64,000 nt of DNA from SFHK01 sp963618055 (GTDB taxonomy: Bacteria; Bacillota; Clostridia; Christensenellales; Aristaeellaceae). Made by a program: the position numbers and the translations under genes. Position 1 is the first letter of the stretch. Each line of letters opens with the position of its first letter. The DNA lies in assembly GCA_963618055.1 (NCBI GenBank), contig CAVERI010000002.1, positions 36,309-100,308 on the forward strand, in the 5' to 3' direction. Below are positions 43,203-51,785 of the stretch, one piece after another. The notes below the pieces were generated by a model. The model had not been told where the DNA came from. It did not search any database and saw only the letters and a program-made list of their open reading frames with translations.

Positions 43203-43366
43203 TCATCAAAATCGCAGGTCTCGTCATCGGCATACTGGTTCTCGCCGCAGGGCTCTACTATCTTGCGAAGGAAAGGAAAGACCCGGAATCCCGGAAAATC
43301 TACGGCGTCCTGAGCGCCGCGGGCGCAATCGTCGCCATCGTCTGCGCGCTGACGCTGCTTCTGTGA
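43199..43366 (+). CDS. Small two-helix membrane protein coupled to the metal ATPase
   Basis: A 55-residue protein with two transmembrane helices (about 4-23 and 38-55) joined by a charged loop (KERKDPESRK). Its ATG overlaps the ATPase stop and GGAGG lies 8 bases upstream, so it is translated with the pump. It has no metal-binding cysteines. A role as an ATPase accessory subunit is inferred from position only. Confidence 0.75.
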   Translation: MIIKIAGLVIGILVLAAGLYYLAKERKDPESRKIYGVLSAAGAIVAIVCALTLLL

Positions 43367-43381
43367 CGCGCCGGGCACAGG

Positions 43382-43435
43382 AAAACCGGGCGGAGGCTTC
43401 TCCCTGCGGAGGGGCTCCCGTCCGGTTCTTTTTTA
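43382..43435 (+). terminator. Terminator of the metal ATPase operon
   Basis: Long imperfect stem AACCGGgCGGaGG...CTCCCGTCCGGTT, followed by CTTTTTT. Confidence 0.82.
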
Positions 43436-43439
43436 GGTC

Positions 43440-43605
43440 AACGCCGCACAAATGAGGTGGTCGGCTGACGAATGGATTTTTCGTCAGATGCAAATGCAAA
43501 TTCCGAAGGTTTACTGGAGGTAAATCGAGGAATTCGCATGCCGCAGATGGCGGAAAAGACATCGCCCGACGTGCCGCCGAATTGTGCGGGGGCGCCTTAG
43601 GTATC
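43440..43605. repeat. Structured intergenic element, possible dispersed palindromic repeat
   Basis: The gap between the metal operon and tkt contains two stacked hairpins. CTGACGAA-tggat-TTTCGTCAG is near 43464-43487. A longer one runs AAATTCC-gaa-GGTTTAC-tgga-GGTAAATC-ga-GGAATT, near 43497-43537. The composition is lower in GC than the flanks and no convincing gene fits. It looks like a REP- or MITE-like dispersed element; only one copy is in the window. Confidence 0.45.
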
Positions 43606-43608
43606 GGC

Positions 43609-45594
43609 TTACTTGTTCAGGGTCTTGCGGGCCAGACGCGCCACGTTTTCGGGCGTGAAGCCGTACTCCTTGAACAGCACCTTATACGGAGCGCTCGCGC
43701 CGAACGCGTCAAGGCCGAGAACCTCGCCCTCGAAGCCGACGTACTTATGCCAGCCGAGCGTCGCGGCGGCTTCCACGGCCACGCGGGCGCGCACGGACTT
43801 GGGCAGCACGGACTCCTTGTATTCCTCGCTCTGCTCGTCGAACAGCTCGAAGGACGGCATGGAGACGACGCGCGCGTCGATGCCCTCTTCCTTCAGAAGC
43901 GCCTTGGCGTTCACGCAGCACTCAACCTCGCTGCCGGAGGCCAGCAGGATGCAGTCCGGCGTGGCCTTCTCGCTGTCGGCGATGATGTAGCCGCCCTTGA
44001 GCGCGTCGGGGCCGCTCTTCTCGTTGAGCGCGCAGTCCTGACGGGAGAGAATCAGCGCCACGGGGCGCTTCTGGGTCATTGCGGCATACCAGCCGGCGGC
44101 GACCTCCTTGCTGTCGCAGGGACGGAACACGACCAGACCGGGAATGGCGCGCAGACCGGCGAGCTGTTCCACGGGCTGATGGGTGGGGCCGTCCTCGCCG
44201 ACGCCGATGGAGTCGTGCGTAAGCACATAGGTGACCGGCAGCTTCATAATCGCCGCCACGCGCATGGCATTCTTCATGAAATCGGAGAACACGAAGAAGG
44301 TGCCGCAGTACGGGCGCAGGCCGCCGTGCAGCTTCATGCCGGCGCAGATGCAGGCCATCGCGTGCTCGCGAACGCCGAAGTGCAGGTTGCGGCCGGTGCG
44401 GTTCTCGGCGGAGAAGTCGCCCTCGCCCTTCATGTAGGTCTTGTTGGAGGGAGACAGGTCAGCGCTGCCGCCGATGAGGTTCGGGATGCGCGCGGCCAGA
44501 CGGTTCACGCACACGCCGGAGGAATTGCGCGTGGCGGCCTTGCCGTCGAACGCCCAGTATTCCTCGTCCTTCAGAAGGTCGACCGGCAGCTCGTCGCTGT
44601 GCCACACGTCCCATTCCCTGCGCAGCTCGGGATACGCCTTCGACCACGCCTCGAACATCTCGTTCCACGCTTCCTCGGCCTTCGCGCCCTTTTCGGCGAC
44701 GGCGGCGGTGGTCTCGTACACCTCGGCGGGTACGGCGAAGCTCATGGGCACGTCGTCAATCCAGCCAAGGTTCTTCTTCAGCGCCACGATGTTCTCCTCG
44801 CCCAGAGGCTCGCCGTGCGCGCTGGGCATGCCGGCCTTGGGCGAGCCGTAACCGATGGCGGTATGGCAGGCGATCAGGGTGGGCTTATCGGAAATCTTCG
44901 CAAGCTTGATGGCCGCGTCCACGTTTTCAAACACGTTCGCGTCCGCCACGTCGATCACGTTCCAGCCGTAGGCGCGGAAGCGCGCCTGCACGTCCTCGCG
45001 GAAGGCGATATCGGTGGAGCCCTCGATGGAGATTTCGTTGTCGTCATACAGCGCGATCAGCTTGTTCAGCTTCAGCGTGCCCGCCAGCGAGCAGGCCTCG
45101 TGGCTCAGACCCTCCATCATGCAGCCGTCGCCCAGAATGACGTAGGTGTTATGGTCAACGATCGGGAAGCCCTCGCGGTTGAACTTTGCGGCCAGATAGC
45201 TCTCGGCCATCGCCATGCCGACGGCATTGGAAATGCCCATGCCCAGCGGGCCGGTGGAGGTTTCCACGCCGCGGGTGTGGCCGTACTCCGGATGGCCGGG
45301 GGTCTTGGAGCCGAACTGACGGAACTGCTTCAGATCCTCAATCGTCAGGCCGTAGCCGAACAGATGCAGAAGGGAATACAGCAGCATGGAGCCGTGGCCG
45401 GAGGACAGCACAAAGCGGTCGCGATCCGCCCACTTGTCGTCGGCGGGATTATGCTTCATTTCGCGTCCCCATACGGCATATGCCATCGCCGCAGCGCCCA
45501 TGGGCATGCCCGGGTGGCCGCTCTTGGCCTTCTGTACCGCTTCCGCGGACAGGATGCGAATCGCGTTGACAACCATGGTTTCCTTGTTCATCAT
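43609..45594 (-). CDS. tkt: Transketolase
   Basis: Thiamine-diphosphate enzyme of 661 residues that moves two-carbon units between sugar phosphates in the non-oxidative pentose phosphate pathway. The N-terminal domain has SGHPGMPMGAA, the GDGCMMEG...N thiamine/Mg motif (about 152-180), HGEPLG, and the middle domain has the catalytic glutamate in FGVREHAM and TYVLTHDSIGVGEDGPTHQP. Length is full. It is upstream of nothing on its own strand but follows the phosphohexomutase, 17 bp away, so the two are likely co-transcribed. Confidence 0.97.
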   Translation of the reverse strand: MMNKETMVVNAIRILSAEAVQKAKSGHPGMPMGAAAMAYAVWGREMKHNPADDKWADRDRFVLSSGHGSMLLYSLLHLFGYGLTIEDLKQFRQFGSKTPGHPEYGHTRGVETSTGPLGMGISNAVGMAMAESYLAAKFNREGFPIVDHNTYVILGDGCMMEGLSHEACSLAGTLKLNKLIALYDDNEISIEGSTDIAFREDVQARFRAYGWNVIDVADANVFENVDAAIKLAKISDKPTLIACHTAIGYGSPKAGMPSAHGEPLGEENIVALKKNLGWIDDVPMSFAVPAEVYETTAAVAEKGAKAEEAWNEMFEAWSKAYPELRREWDVWHSDELPVDLLKDEEYWAFDGKAATRNSSGVCVNRLAARIPNLIGGSADLSPSNKTYMKGEGDFSAENRTGRNLHFGVREHAMACICAGMKLHGGLRPYCGTFFVFSDFMKNAMRVAAIMKLPVTYVLTHDSIGVGEDGPTHQPVEQLAGLRAIPGLVVFRPCDSKEVAAGWYAAMTQKRPVALILSRQDCALNEKSGPDALKGGYIIADSEKATPDCILLASGSEVECCVNAKALLKEEGIDARVVSMPSFELFDEQSEEYKESVLPKSVRARVAVEAAATLGWHKYVGFEGEVLGLDAFGASAPYKVLFKEYGFTPENVARLARKTLNK

Positions 45595-45610
45595 AGGTCA
45601 CTCCCGTTTC

Positions 45611-47119
45611 TTATTTGGTCTTCAGTTGATTGATCACGTCTTTCAAAGGCGTCAGATCCAGTTCCTCGTTGTCCTTTTCAAGGACGGCGTACAGCTGCGT
45701 GAGGATGTATTCAAGGCCGCCCTCCACGTCGCTCTCGGCGTTCACGGGCATCACCGGATCGTGCACCGACAGGCGCAGCATGAACCATGCGTTATCCACG
45801 CCGCCGTCCAGCGAAAACAGGATGCGCACGCCCTCGCGGTTATCCGGCGCGAGCCGCCACTCGGGGTTGGTGAGCGTGTTGGACAGAATCGCCTCGATCA
45901 CATACCCCGCCGCCCGGCGGTAATCCTCCTGAATGATCGGCAGGCGCACCTCGACGCTCTCCGCCGGCTCCTGCAGTTCGTCAATCAGGCTGGACAGCGT
46001 AAGCCCGTCGCGCTTGCGCCACATGGCCTCGCAGATGACCTTTGTGGCCAGATACATGCCGTCGTCAATGAAATAGTTTTCCGCCATTGCCGCGTGACCG
46101 CTGGTTTCAATGGCCACGGGCACGCGAATGCCCTCCGCGCTCAGGCGCTTGGCCTCCTCGATCACGTTTTTATAGCCGCGGCGGTAGCGATAGTGCGTGC
46201 CGCCCCACTCGGTGATAAAGCGGCTCAGGCCGGAGGACGTGACGGAGTCGGTCACAAACGTGAGATCCTTCTCGTCGTCCAGCAGGATGGCGGCAATCAG
46301 CGCAATCAGGCGGTTGCGGTTGATCGCGCGGCCGGTCTGATCCACAATCGCCACGCGGTCGCCGTCTGCGTCAAACATCACGCCCAGATCGGCCTCCTCC
46401 TCCACCACGGCGCGCGACAGCGCCGCCAGCGCCGCGGGGCTTTCCGGGTTCGGCTCGTGCAGCGCGAAGGTGCCGTCGGGCACAAGGTTCAGGCTGCCCT
46501 CGGTATCCGCGCCCAGCGAGGACAGAAGCTCCGCGAAGAAGCCGCCCGCGCCGCCGGAAGCGTCCACCACCACGTGCAGACCCAGCAGCGGCAGCGCCAC
46601 ATCGTCGCCCATGAATTCAAGAATGTTGTCCTTCAGCCGCTCGCGGTAGGCGCTCATCAGATCGAGCTTCTTCACCAGACGATGCGGCACGGTGGCGTTC
46701 AGCGCGCCGTTCAGAATCTCCGCCGCGTCCTCGGCAGACACCGGGCCGTCGGGCGTGAAGAACTTAAAGCCGTTCATGCCGCTTTCCCGCGCGCTGGCGG
46801 TGATCATTACCGCGCCGCTGGCGCGAATCTGCTTCAGCATGATCGACATCTGCATGGCCGGCGTCGTCGCCAGACCGCAATCGTACACATCCGCGTCGGC
46901 GGCGGTCAGGCCGTCGATCAGCGCGTGCTGCAGCCGCGGGCCGGACGGGCGCGAATCGCGGCCCACGGACACGGACAGCCTGTCCGGCGTGGTGTCAAGC
47001 CGCTTCGCCAGCCACAGGGCAAAGGCATAGCCCAGCTTTTCGGTCAGTTCATTGGTAAGGAGAGACTCCGCGGCGCGAATCACGGCGCCGCTTAAAAGCC
47101 GGGTACTGTCGGAAACCAT
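45611..47119 (-). CDS. Phosphomannomutase/phosphoglucomutase-type phosphohexomutase
   Basis: Alpha-D-phosphohexomutase superfamily protein of 502 residues. The metal-binding DADGDR loop (about 247-252) and the sugar-binding ETSGHAA motif (about 330-336) are typical. The phosphoserine loop reads MITASARESGMNG, where most members have TASHNP, so the serine is kept but its neighbours differ. It interconverts hexose 1- and 6-phosphates; the sugar cannot be decided. The ATG follows AAAGGGGG. It is co-directional with transketolase just downstream, suggesting a shared sugar-phosphate role. Confidence 0.9.
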   Translation of the reverse strand: MVSDSTRLLSGAVIRAAESLLTNELTEKLGYAFALWLAKRLDTTPDRLSVSVGRDSRPSGPRLQHALIDGLTAADADVYDCGLATTPAMQMSIMLKQIRASGAVMITASARESGMNGFKFFTPDGPVSAEDAAEILNGALNATVPHRLVKKLDLMSAYRERLKDNILEFMGDDVALPLLGLHVVVDASGGAGGFFAELLSSLGADTEGSLNLVPDGTFALHEPNPESPAALAALSRAVVEEEADLGVMFDADGDRVAIVDQTGRAINRNRLIALIAAILLDDEKDLTFVTDSVTSSGLSRFITEWGGTHYRYRRGYKNVIEEAKRLSAEGIRVPVAIETSGHAAMAENYFIDDGMYLATKVICEAMWRKRDGLTLSSLIDELQEPAESVEVRLPIIQEDYRRAAGYVIEAILSNTLTNPEWRLAPDNREGVRILFSLDGGVDNAWFMLRLSVHDPVMPVNAESDVEGGLEYILTQLYAVLEKDNEELDLTPLKDVINQLKTK

Positions 47120-47282
47120 AAAAACCCCCTTTGGTCGTGCGAGCCTCCGCCCTCCCCCGGAGGATTCCGGCAGGCCGCGTCATTTCGCGGCGGGCGGCGC
47201 GCAGCGCGGCTTACAGGGCTCCGCGGTTTCGCGCCGGGCGGCTGTTCCGAAGCGTTCGGAACGGGATGCGATTTTTCCCGCG

Positions 47283-47954
47283 TCAGTCCAGAATCGGAGT
47301 CAGGCGGGTAAAATACCGATACAGCGGCGTCAGACGGCGATAGCCCTCGGCAATCTCCTCGTCCAGCGTCTTGGACATCATGTGCGCGTAGTCGGAAATC
47401 GTCCTTTCCACATAGAACCCGCGCAGCGGATACCATTTTTTGAGTGCCTCCGGAACCGCGTCCGGAATCTTCATGCGCTTGTACGCCTTGGGATGGAGCT
47501 CGAATTCCTTCTCCACCTCCGCGGCGATTTCCAGAAACTCGGCGGGCGCGTTTTCAAGCGTGGCGCGGAACGCCTTCATCAGCGGCAGGTTCTCATCGTA
47601 GAACCCCATGCCGTAGTTGATTCCATCGTCCGACACGTCCGCATACACGCCCAGCGTCGTGCGCCGCTCCTCGCCGGGACGGCGAAACGCCAGCCACAGG
47701 TAATCGCGGTACGGCGACTTGTCGTTTGAAAAGCGCACGTCGCGGTTGATGCGCGAAAGCACCTTCGTCGGCCGCGTTTCAAGCTCCGGGTCGAGCGCGT
47801 TCACGGTCTCCCCCAGCGCCGCGGCCAGATCGAGACAGGGCGTGCGCACGCTGTTTTGATACCAGTCGTGATTCTCCAAGAAAAATTCGCGGTTGTTGTT
47901 GAACCGAATCGCCATGAAGAATTCAAACGTCTGCTCGGTAAAGCCCTGAAACAT
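47283..47954 (-). CDS. DUF2461 family protein
   Basis: A 223-residue cytosolic protein of the DUF2461 family: GFTEQTFEFFMAIRFNNNREFF at the start, RINRDVRFSNDKSPYRDYLWL in the middle and KRMKIPDAVPEALKKWY near the end are recognisable family blocks. No biochemical function is established. It follows the large exported protein gene by 3 bp, so both are one unit. A palindrome GTTCCGAACGCTTCGGAAC lies 20 bp after its stop (around 47245-47263) without a T-run. Confidence 0.88.
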   Translation of the reverse strand: MFQGFTEQTFEFFMAIRFNNNREFFLENHDWYQNSVRTPCLDLAAALGETVNALDPELETRPTKVLSRINRDVRFSNDKSPYRDYLWLAFRRPGEERRTTLGVYADVSDDGINYGMGFYDENLPLMKAFRATLENAPAEFLEIAAEVEKEFELHPKAYKRMKIPDAVPEALKKWYPLRGFYVERTISDYAHMMSKTLDEEIAEGYRRLTPLYRYFTRLTPILD

Positions 47955-47957
47955 GGA

Positions 47958-49505
47958 TTATTTCTCCTTTTGACGGCCCTGCTCGCGCACGGGCTTAAAC
48001 TTGCTCGTGTGCTCCAGCTCGCCTGCCTCCGGCCGGCGGCGCAAATGCTTCACAATCACAATCGCCGCCGTGAGAACCACCGCCGCCGCACAGATCAGCA
48101 GAATCCGTTCCGGAAGCGCGCCGTCGTTGAGAATCGTGAAAAAGAGCGTCTGTACGCCGCTGCCGCCCTTGGCCGCGCGCGCGGCGTGGCGCGCCTGCAC
48201 CGGCTCTTCCGCCCACGCGACGTGCTCGCCGTCCTCCGCCTGCCACTTCAGATAGAAGTGATATTCCTCCTGCGTGCCGTCCTCGTCGGACAGGGATACC
48301 CTCATTTCGCTTCCGACCGGCAGGAAGGCGAGCTCCTTCAGGTCGCCCAGCGTCTTTTCGCCGAGCACGGCCTCCGTCTCCCGGCCGTTCGCGCCGGAGA
48401 TGGTCAGAAGGAACGCGGGCTTCTCTTCGTCCGTCACGGTCACGCGGAGAGTCGCCTCCCCTTCCGCGAGCGGCCGCACCTGCACATTGACCGTATCGGT
48501 CTGAAAAAACACGTGATTTCCGCCCGCGTCCCGCATCGACAGCGTGAACGCGTAGGCCGCGCTTTCGGTCAGGGGCGGGGTCTCGATCTCAATTTCAAAC
48601 GAATCGCCCGCCTTCAGGCGACCCGGCAGGCCGCAGAACGAGCCGAGCGCCGACTCCGTCAGCTCCAAGGCTTCATAGTCCAGCTTTCCGGCGTTTTCGA
48701 TTTTCAGCTGAAAGCGCGCCTTCCCGCCCGCCGAAACGGACAGCGCTTCCTCCGGAAGAGTAAAGCGAATCTCATCGGCCGCGACGGCAATCGTTTCCTT
48801 TTCCGCGCGCAGCGCGTACTGCCCGCCGGACAGCGCCGACGCGAACGTCGCGACGGGCGCGGTATCCGTGTCCGACTCCACGACCATGACGTGCGTAAAC
48901 GCGCGCGACTCGCCCGGCTTCAGCCGGAAGGGCGCGGACGTAAACGCCGCCGCGTCGTCGGTTACCACCGCGTTGACCATTTCCACCGAGCCTGTGTTTT
49001 CCAGCCGGTAGGTAATCGCCGCAGAATCTCCGGCGCGCACAGCCGACGTGCTTACATCGCGGGTGAAGCGCGCCTTCACCGCCGCCGACACCGTGCTGAT
49101 TCGCGCGCGCGTCTGCCGGCGAACCGCCGTGCCGTTGAGCTTGAAGGATATGTATACGTCCATATACCCGGCGGCCATGGTATCTCGGCCGACCGAAACC
49201 GTGCGCACAAATCGCGCGGTATCGCCGGGCGCAAGGTCGCCTATGGCTTCGCCCTCGCGCGTTTCCGACGGGGACAGCCGCACGTCCGTCATGGCGGCGC
49301 TGCCGGTGTTCGTCAGCGTCACCGTCAGCTCGGCCTCGCCCGGCTCCGCCAGCTCGCTGGGATTAAAGCGCGCCGCGACCTCCAGCGGCTCCTCCGCAAG
49401 CGCGCACAGACCCGCATACAGAATCCATGCGAGCGTCAGCATCCAGAGAACTCGTTTCCATGCGCGTCTGTCCGTAATCGCACCCCCGCGGCTACAAAAA
49501 TCCAT
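47958..49505 (-). CDS. Large exported protein with repeated beta-sandwich domains and C-terminal anchor
   Basis: A protein of about 515 residues with a signal peptide (basic ..DRRAWKR then a hydrophobic core ending GLCALA), about four beta-sandwich modules of the COG1361/CARDB type (RLSPSETREGEAIGDLAPGD, RLENTGSVEMVNAVV, QLKIENAGKLDYEAL), one transmembrane helix near the C terminus (ILLICAAAVVLTAAIVIV) and a basic tail. It is probably a surface-exposed protein on a membrane anchor. The start is uncertain: the ATG at 49505 sits where the promoter predicts the transcript start and has no ribosome binding site, so it may be leaderless or begin further in. It is followed by the DUF2461 gene. Confidence 0.75.
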   Translation of the reverse strand: MDFCSRGGAITDRRAWKRVLWMLTLAWILYAGLCALAEEPLEVAARFNPSELAEPGEAELTVTLTNTGSAAMTDVRLSPSETREGEAIGDLAPGDTARFVRTVSVGRDTMAAGYMDVYISFKLNGTAVRRQTRARISTVSAAVKARFTRDVSTSAVRAGDSAAITYRLENTGSVEMVNAVVTDDAAAFTSAPFRLKPGESRAFTHVMVVESDTDTAPVATFASALSGGQYALRAEKETIAVAADEIRFTLPEEALSVSAGGKARFQLKIENAGKLDYEALELTESALGSFCGLPGRLKAGDSFEIEIETPPLTESAAYAFTLSMRDAGGNHVFFQTDTVNVQVRPLAEGEATLRVTVTDEEKPAFLLTISGANGRETEAVLGEKTLGDLKELAFLPVGSEMRVSLSDEDGTQEEYHFYLKWQAEDGEHVAWAEEPVQARHAARAAKGGSGVQTLFFTILNDGALPERILLICAAAVVLTAAIVIVKHLRRRPEAGELEHTSKFKPVREQGRQKEK

Positions 49506-49509
49506 CTTT

Positions 49510-49538
49510 ATTTTATCGGAGATTCCGCGCCCTGTCAA
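49510..49538 (-). promoter_or_regulatory. Sigma-A promoter of the exported-protein operon
   Basis: Minus strand: -35 TTGACA (49533-49538), 17-bp spacer, -10 TAAAAT (49510-49515). The predicted start is about 49503, at the first ATG of the gene. Nearby in the divergent gap is the palindrome GAATTG-CAA-CAATTC (49550-49564), a possible operator. Confidence 0.75.
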
Positions 49539-49631
49539 GAACAAACGCCGAATTGCAACAATTCAGCGGCAGGAAAACCGTGCCCATGCGCAGAATATTC
49601 CCCTGAAAATCCATTTTTCGGAGGGCTTCCT

Positions 49632-50348
49632 ATGAAAAGCTGTGTGGTTACCGGCGGTTCGCGCGGCATCGGCGCCGAAACCGTTCGCCTGCTGACGGCG
49701 GACGGCTGGTCGGTGGCCTTCTTCTATTCCGCCAGCGAGGCACGCGCGCGGGCGCTGGCGCGCGAAACGGGCGCACATCCCGTGCAGTGCGACGTAGCCG
49801 ACCGCGCGCAGGTGTTTTCCGCCTTCGCGGACGCGGAAAAATGGCTGGGTCGAGTGGACGCGCTGGTATCCTGCGCCGGAATTGCCCAGCAGAGGCTGTT
49901 TCCCGATGTGACCTCGGACGAATGGCGGCGCATGCTGGATGTGAACCTGTCCGGCGCGGCCTACGCGGCGCAGGCCGCCCTGCCGGGCATGATTTCTCGC
50001 AAACACGGTGCCATCGTGTTCGTCACGTCGATCTGGGGCGAGGTGGGCGCGTCGTGCGAGGCGCACTATTCCGCTGCCAAAGCCGGACTGATCGGCCTTG
50101 CGAAGGCGCTTTCCAAGGAAGTCGGCCCGTCCGGCGTGCGCGTGAACGCCATATCCCCCGGCGTGATCCAGACGGACATGCTCGCCTGCTTTGACGACGA
50201 AACGCTTTCCTCCCTCGCGGAGGAAACCCCGCTGGGACGGCTGGGCACGCCGCGCGACGCAGCCGCCGCCATCCGCTTTCTGCTCTCGGACGACGCCGCC
50301 TTCATCACTGGGCAGGTGCTGGGCGTGGACGGCGGGTTCGGACGGTAA
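49632..50348 (+). CDS. SDR-family oxidoreductase (FabG-like)
   Basis: Short-chain dehydrogenase/reductase of 238 residues. The NAD(P)-binding TGGSRGIG motif (about 7-14), the NAG-type motif as SCAGIA, the catalytic serine in FVTSIWG and YSAAK (Tyr and Lys) are all present, as is the SPGVIQTDM segment after strand 6. It resembles 3-oxoacyl-ACP reductase, but no fatty acid gene is near, so the substrate is open. GGAGGG lies eight bases before the ATG. It is divergent from the exported-protein operon. Confidence 0.9.
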   Translation: MKSCVVTGGSRGIGAETVRLLTADGWSVAFFYSASEARARALARETGAHPVQCDVADRAQVFSAFADAEKWLGRVDALVSCAGIAQQRLFPDVTSDEWRRMLDVNLSGAAYAAQAALPGMISRKHGAIVFVTSIWGEVGASCEAHYSAAKAGLIGLAKALSKEVGPSGVRVNAISPGVIQTDMLACFDDETLSSLAEETPLGRLGTPRDAAAAIRFLLSDDAAFITGQVLGVDGGFGR

Positions 50349-50416
50349 AAGACGGCCGCCCCTCTCCGATTTTGCGTTCAAAAACCGCAGATATGGATGT
50401 TTTCCAACGATTACGG

Positions 50417-50445
50417 TTGACGAACCGAATAAAGGATTATATAAT
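50417..50445 (+). promoter_or_regulatory. Sigma-A promoter of secD-secF
   Basis: -35 TTGACG (50417-50422), 17-bp spacer, -10 TATAAT (50440-50445), 56 bp before the secD ATG. Confidence 0.85.
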
Positions 50446-50501
50446 ATGTAACTGTATGAATGCGGGGCGCAAGCGCACCCGACGGGAGGAACAGAACGCA
50501 C

Positions 50502-51770
50502 ATGAGGAAGAAAAGCTGGATTACTCTGGCCGTCGTCACGGCGCTGATCGTTTTCTTTTCGGTCATCGCCTTCACCGGGCTGACCATCAACCACACGCAG
50601 ATGCCCGCTCCGATCGGAGATCTGCTGAGCCTTGGCCTTGACCTGCGCGGCGGTATCTATACCGTCTTCTACGCGGACGACGCCGGATATTCGTCCGACG
50701 AGTTCCGCAATCTGCTGGAGGGCACCGCGTCGGTTCTGCGCAGCCGCCTGACCGAGCAGGGCTTTACCGAGGCCAACGTTTCCCTGCAGGGCTCGAACTA
50801 CATCCGCGTGGAGATTCCGGATGTGTCCGACCCTGAGGAGGTGCTTGACATCATCGGCACGCCCGCGCACCTGACGTTCGTCGATCCCGCCGGAAACGTG
50901 GTCGTCGAGGGCAAGGACGTATCGAAGGTCGAGATCTGGTACAACGACAGCGCCGAGGACGGCGGCGGCTACGTAGTTACCTTCGTTCTGAACGGCGACG
51001 CGGCCACCGCGTTTGAGGAGGCCACCGCCCGCTACATCGGCGAATCCATTTATATCTATCTGGACGACGAGATGATTTCCGCGCCCACCATCAAGGAACG
51101 CATCTCCGGCGGCAACGTATCCATTTCGATGAACGGCTCCGCCAGCGCCACCGAATCCTATCAGGAGGCCTACCGCCTGCAGACGCTGATCATGTCCGGC
51201 GCGCTGCCGCTGGATATTGAGGAAAGCGAAACCCGCGCCATCTCCGCCACGCTGGGTGAGGACGCGATTGACCGCGCGATGCTGGCTGGCGTCATTGGCG
51301 TGGGCATCATCTTCGTGTTCATGATCGTCATGTACCGCCTGCCGGGCCTGATGGCCGATCTCGCGCTGGCCATTTACGTGCTGATTGTGTTCTACGCGCT
51401 GGCTGAATTCCAGATTCAGCTGACGCTGCCCGGAATCGCCGGTATCCTGCTGGGCATCGGCATGGCCGTGGACGCGAACGTCGTCATCTTCGAGCGCTTC
51501 CGCGAGGAGCTCAAGCGCGGCCTCAGCTACGATTCCGCGTTCCGCAACGGCTTTAAAAACGCGCTGCGCGCCATCATCGATTCCAACGTAACCACGCTGA
51601 TCGCCGCCTTCGTGCTGATGTATTTCGGCACCGGCTCGATCAAGGGCTTCAGCTACACGCTGGCGCTGGGCGTCGTTACCTCTCTCATTACCGCGGTCTT
51701 CGTTACCAAATTCCTGTTCAAGCACGCGCTGCGCCTTGGCTTCACCAAGCGCTCGCTCTATACCCGATAA
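50502..51770 (+). CDS. secD: Protein translocase subunit SecD
   Basis: A 422-residue RND-type membrane protein that uses the proton gradient to pull exported proteins out of the SecYEG channel. One N-terminal helix is followed by a shortened external domain (LGLDLRGGIYTVF at about 43-55, the FEEATARYIGES region) and five C-terminal helices, with GIAGILLGIGMAVDANVVIFERF as the conserved family motif. It is shorter than in E. coli, as usual in Firmicutes. GGGAGGAA lies upstream of the ATG. SecF follows after 15 bp. Confidence 0.96.
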   Translation: MRKKSWITLAVVTALIVFFSVIAFTGLTINHTQMPAPIGDLLSLGLDLRGGIYTVFYADDAGYSSDEFRNLLEGTASVLRSRLTEQGFTEANVSLQGSNYIRVEIPDVSDPEEVLDIIGTPAHLTFVDPAGNVVVEGKDVSKVEIWYNDSAEDGGGYVVTFVLNGDAATAFEEATARYIGESIYIYLDDEMISAPTIKERISGGNVSISMNGSASATESYQEAYRLQTLIMSGALPLDIEESETRAISATLGEDAIDRAMLAGVIGVGIIFVFMIVMYRLPGLMADLALAIYVLIVFYALAEFQIQLTLPGIAGILLGIGMAVDANVVIFERFREELKRGLSYDSAFRNGFKNALRAIIDSNVTTLIAAFVLMYFGTGSIKGFSYTLALGVVTSLITAVFVTKFLFKHALRLGFTKRSLYTR

Positions 51771-51785
51771 GGAGGCCGAACGGAA

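Noticed and set aside
47245..47263. Palindrome GTTCCGAACGCTTCGGAAC after the DUF2461 gene, LexA box or terminator
   Set aside because: It lacks the GAAC-N4-GTTC arrangement expected for a Firmicutes LexA box, and no T-run follows. It may only be an RNA-stabilising hairpin.
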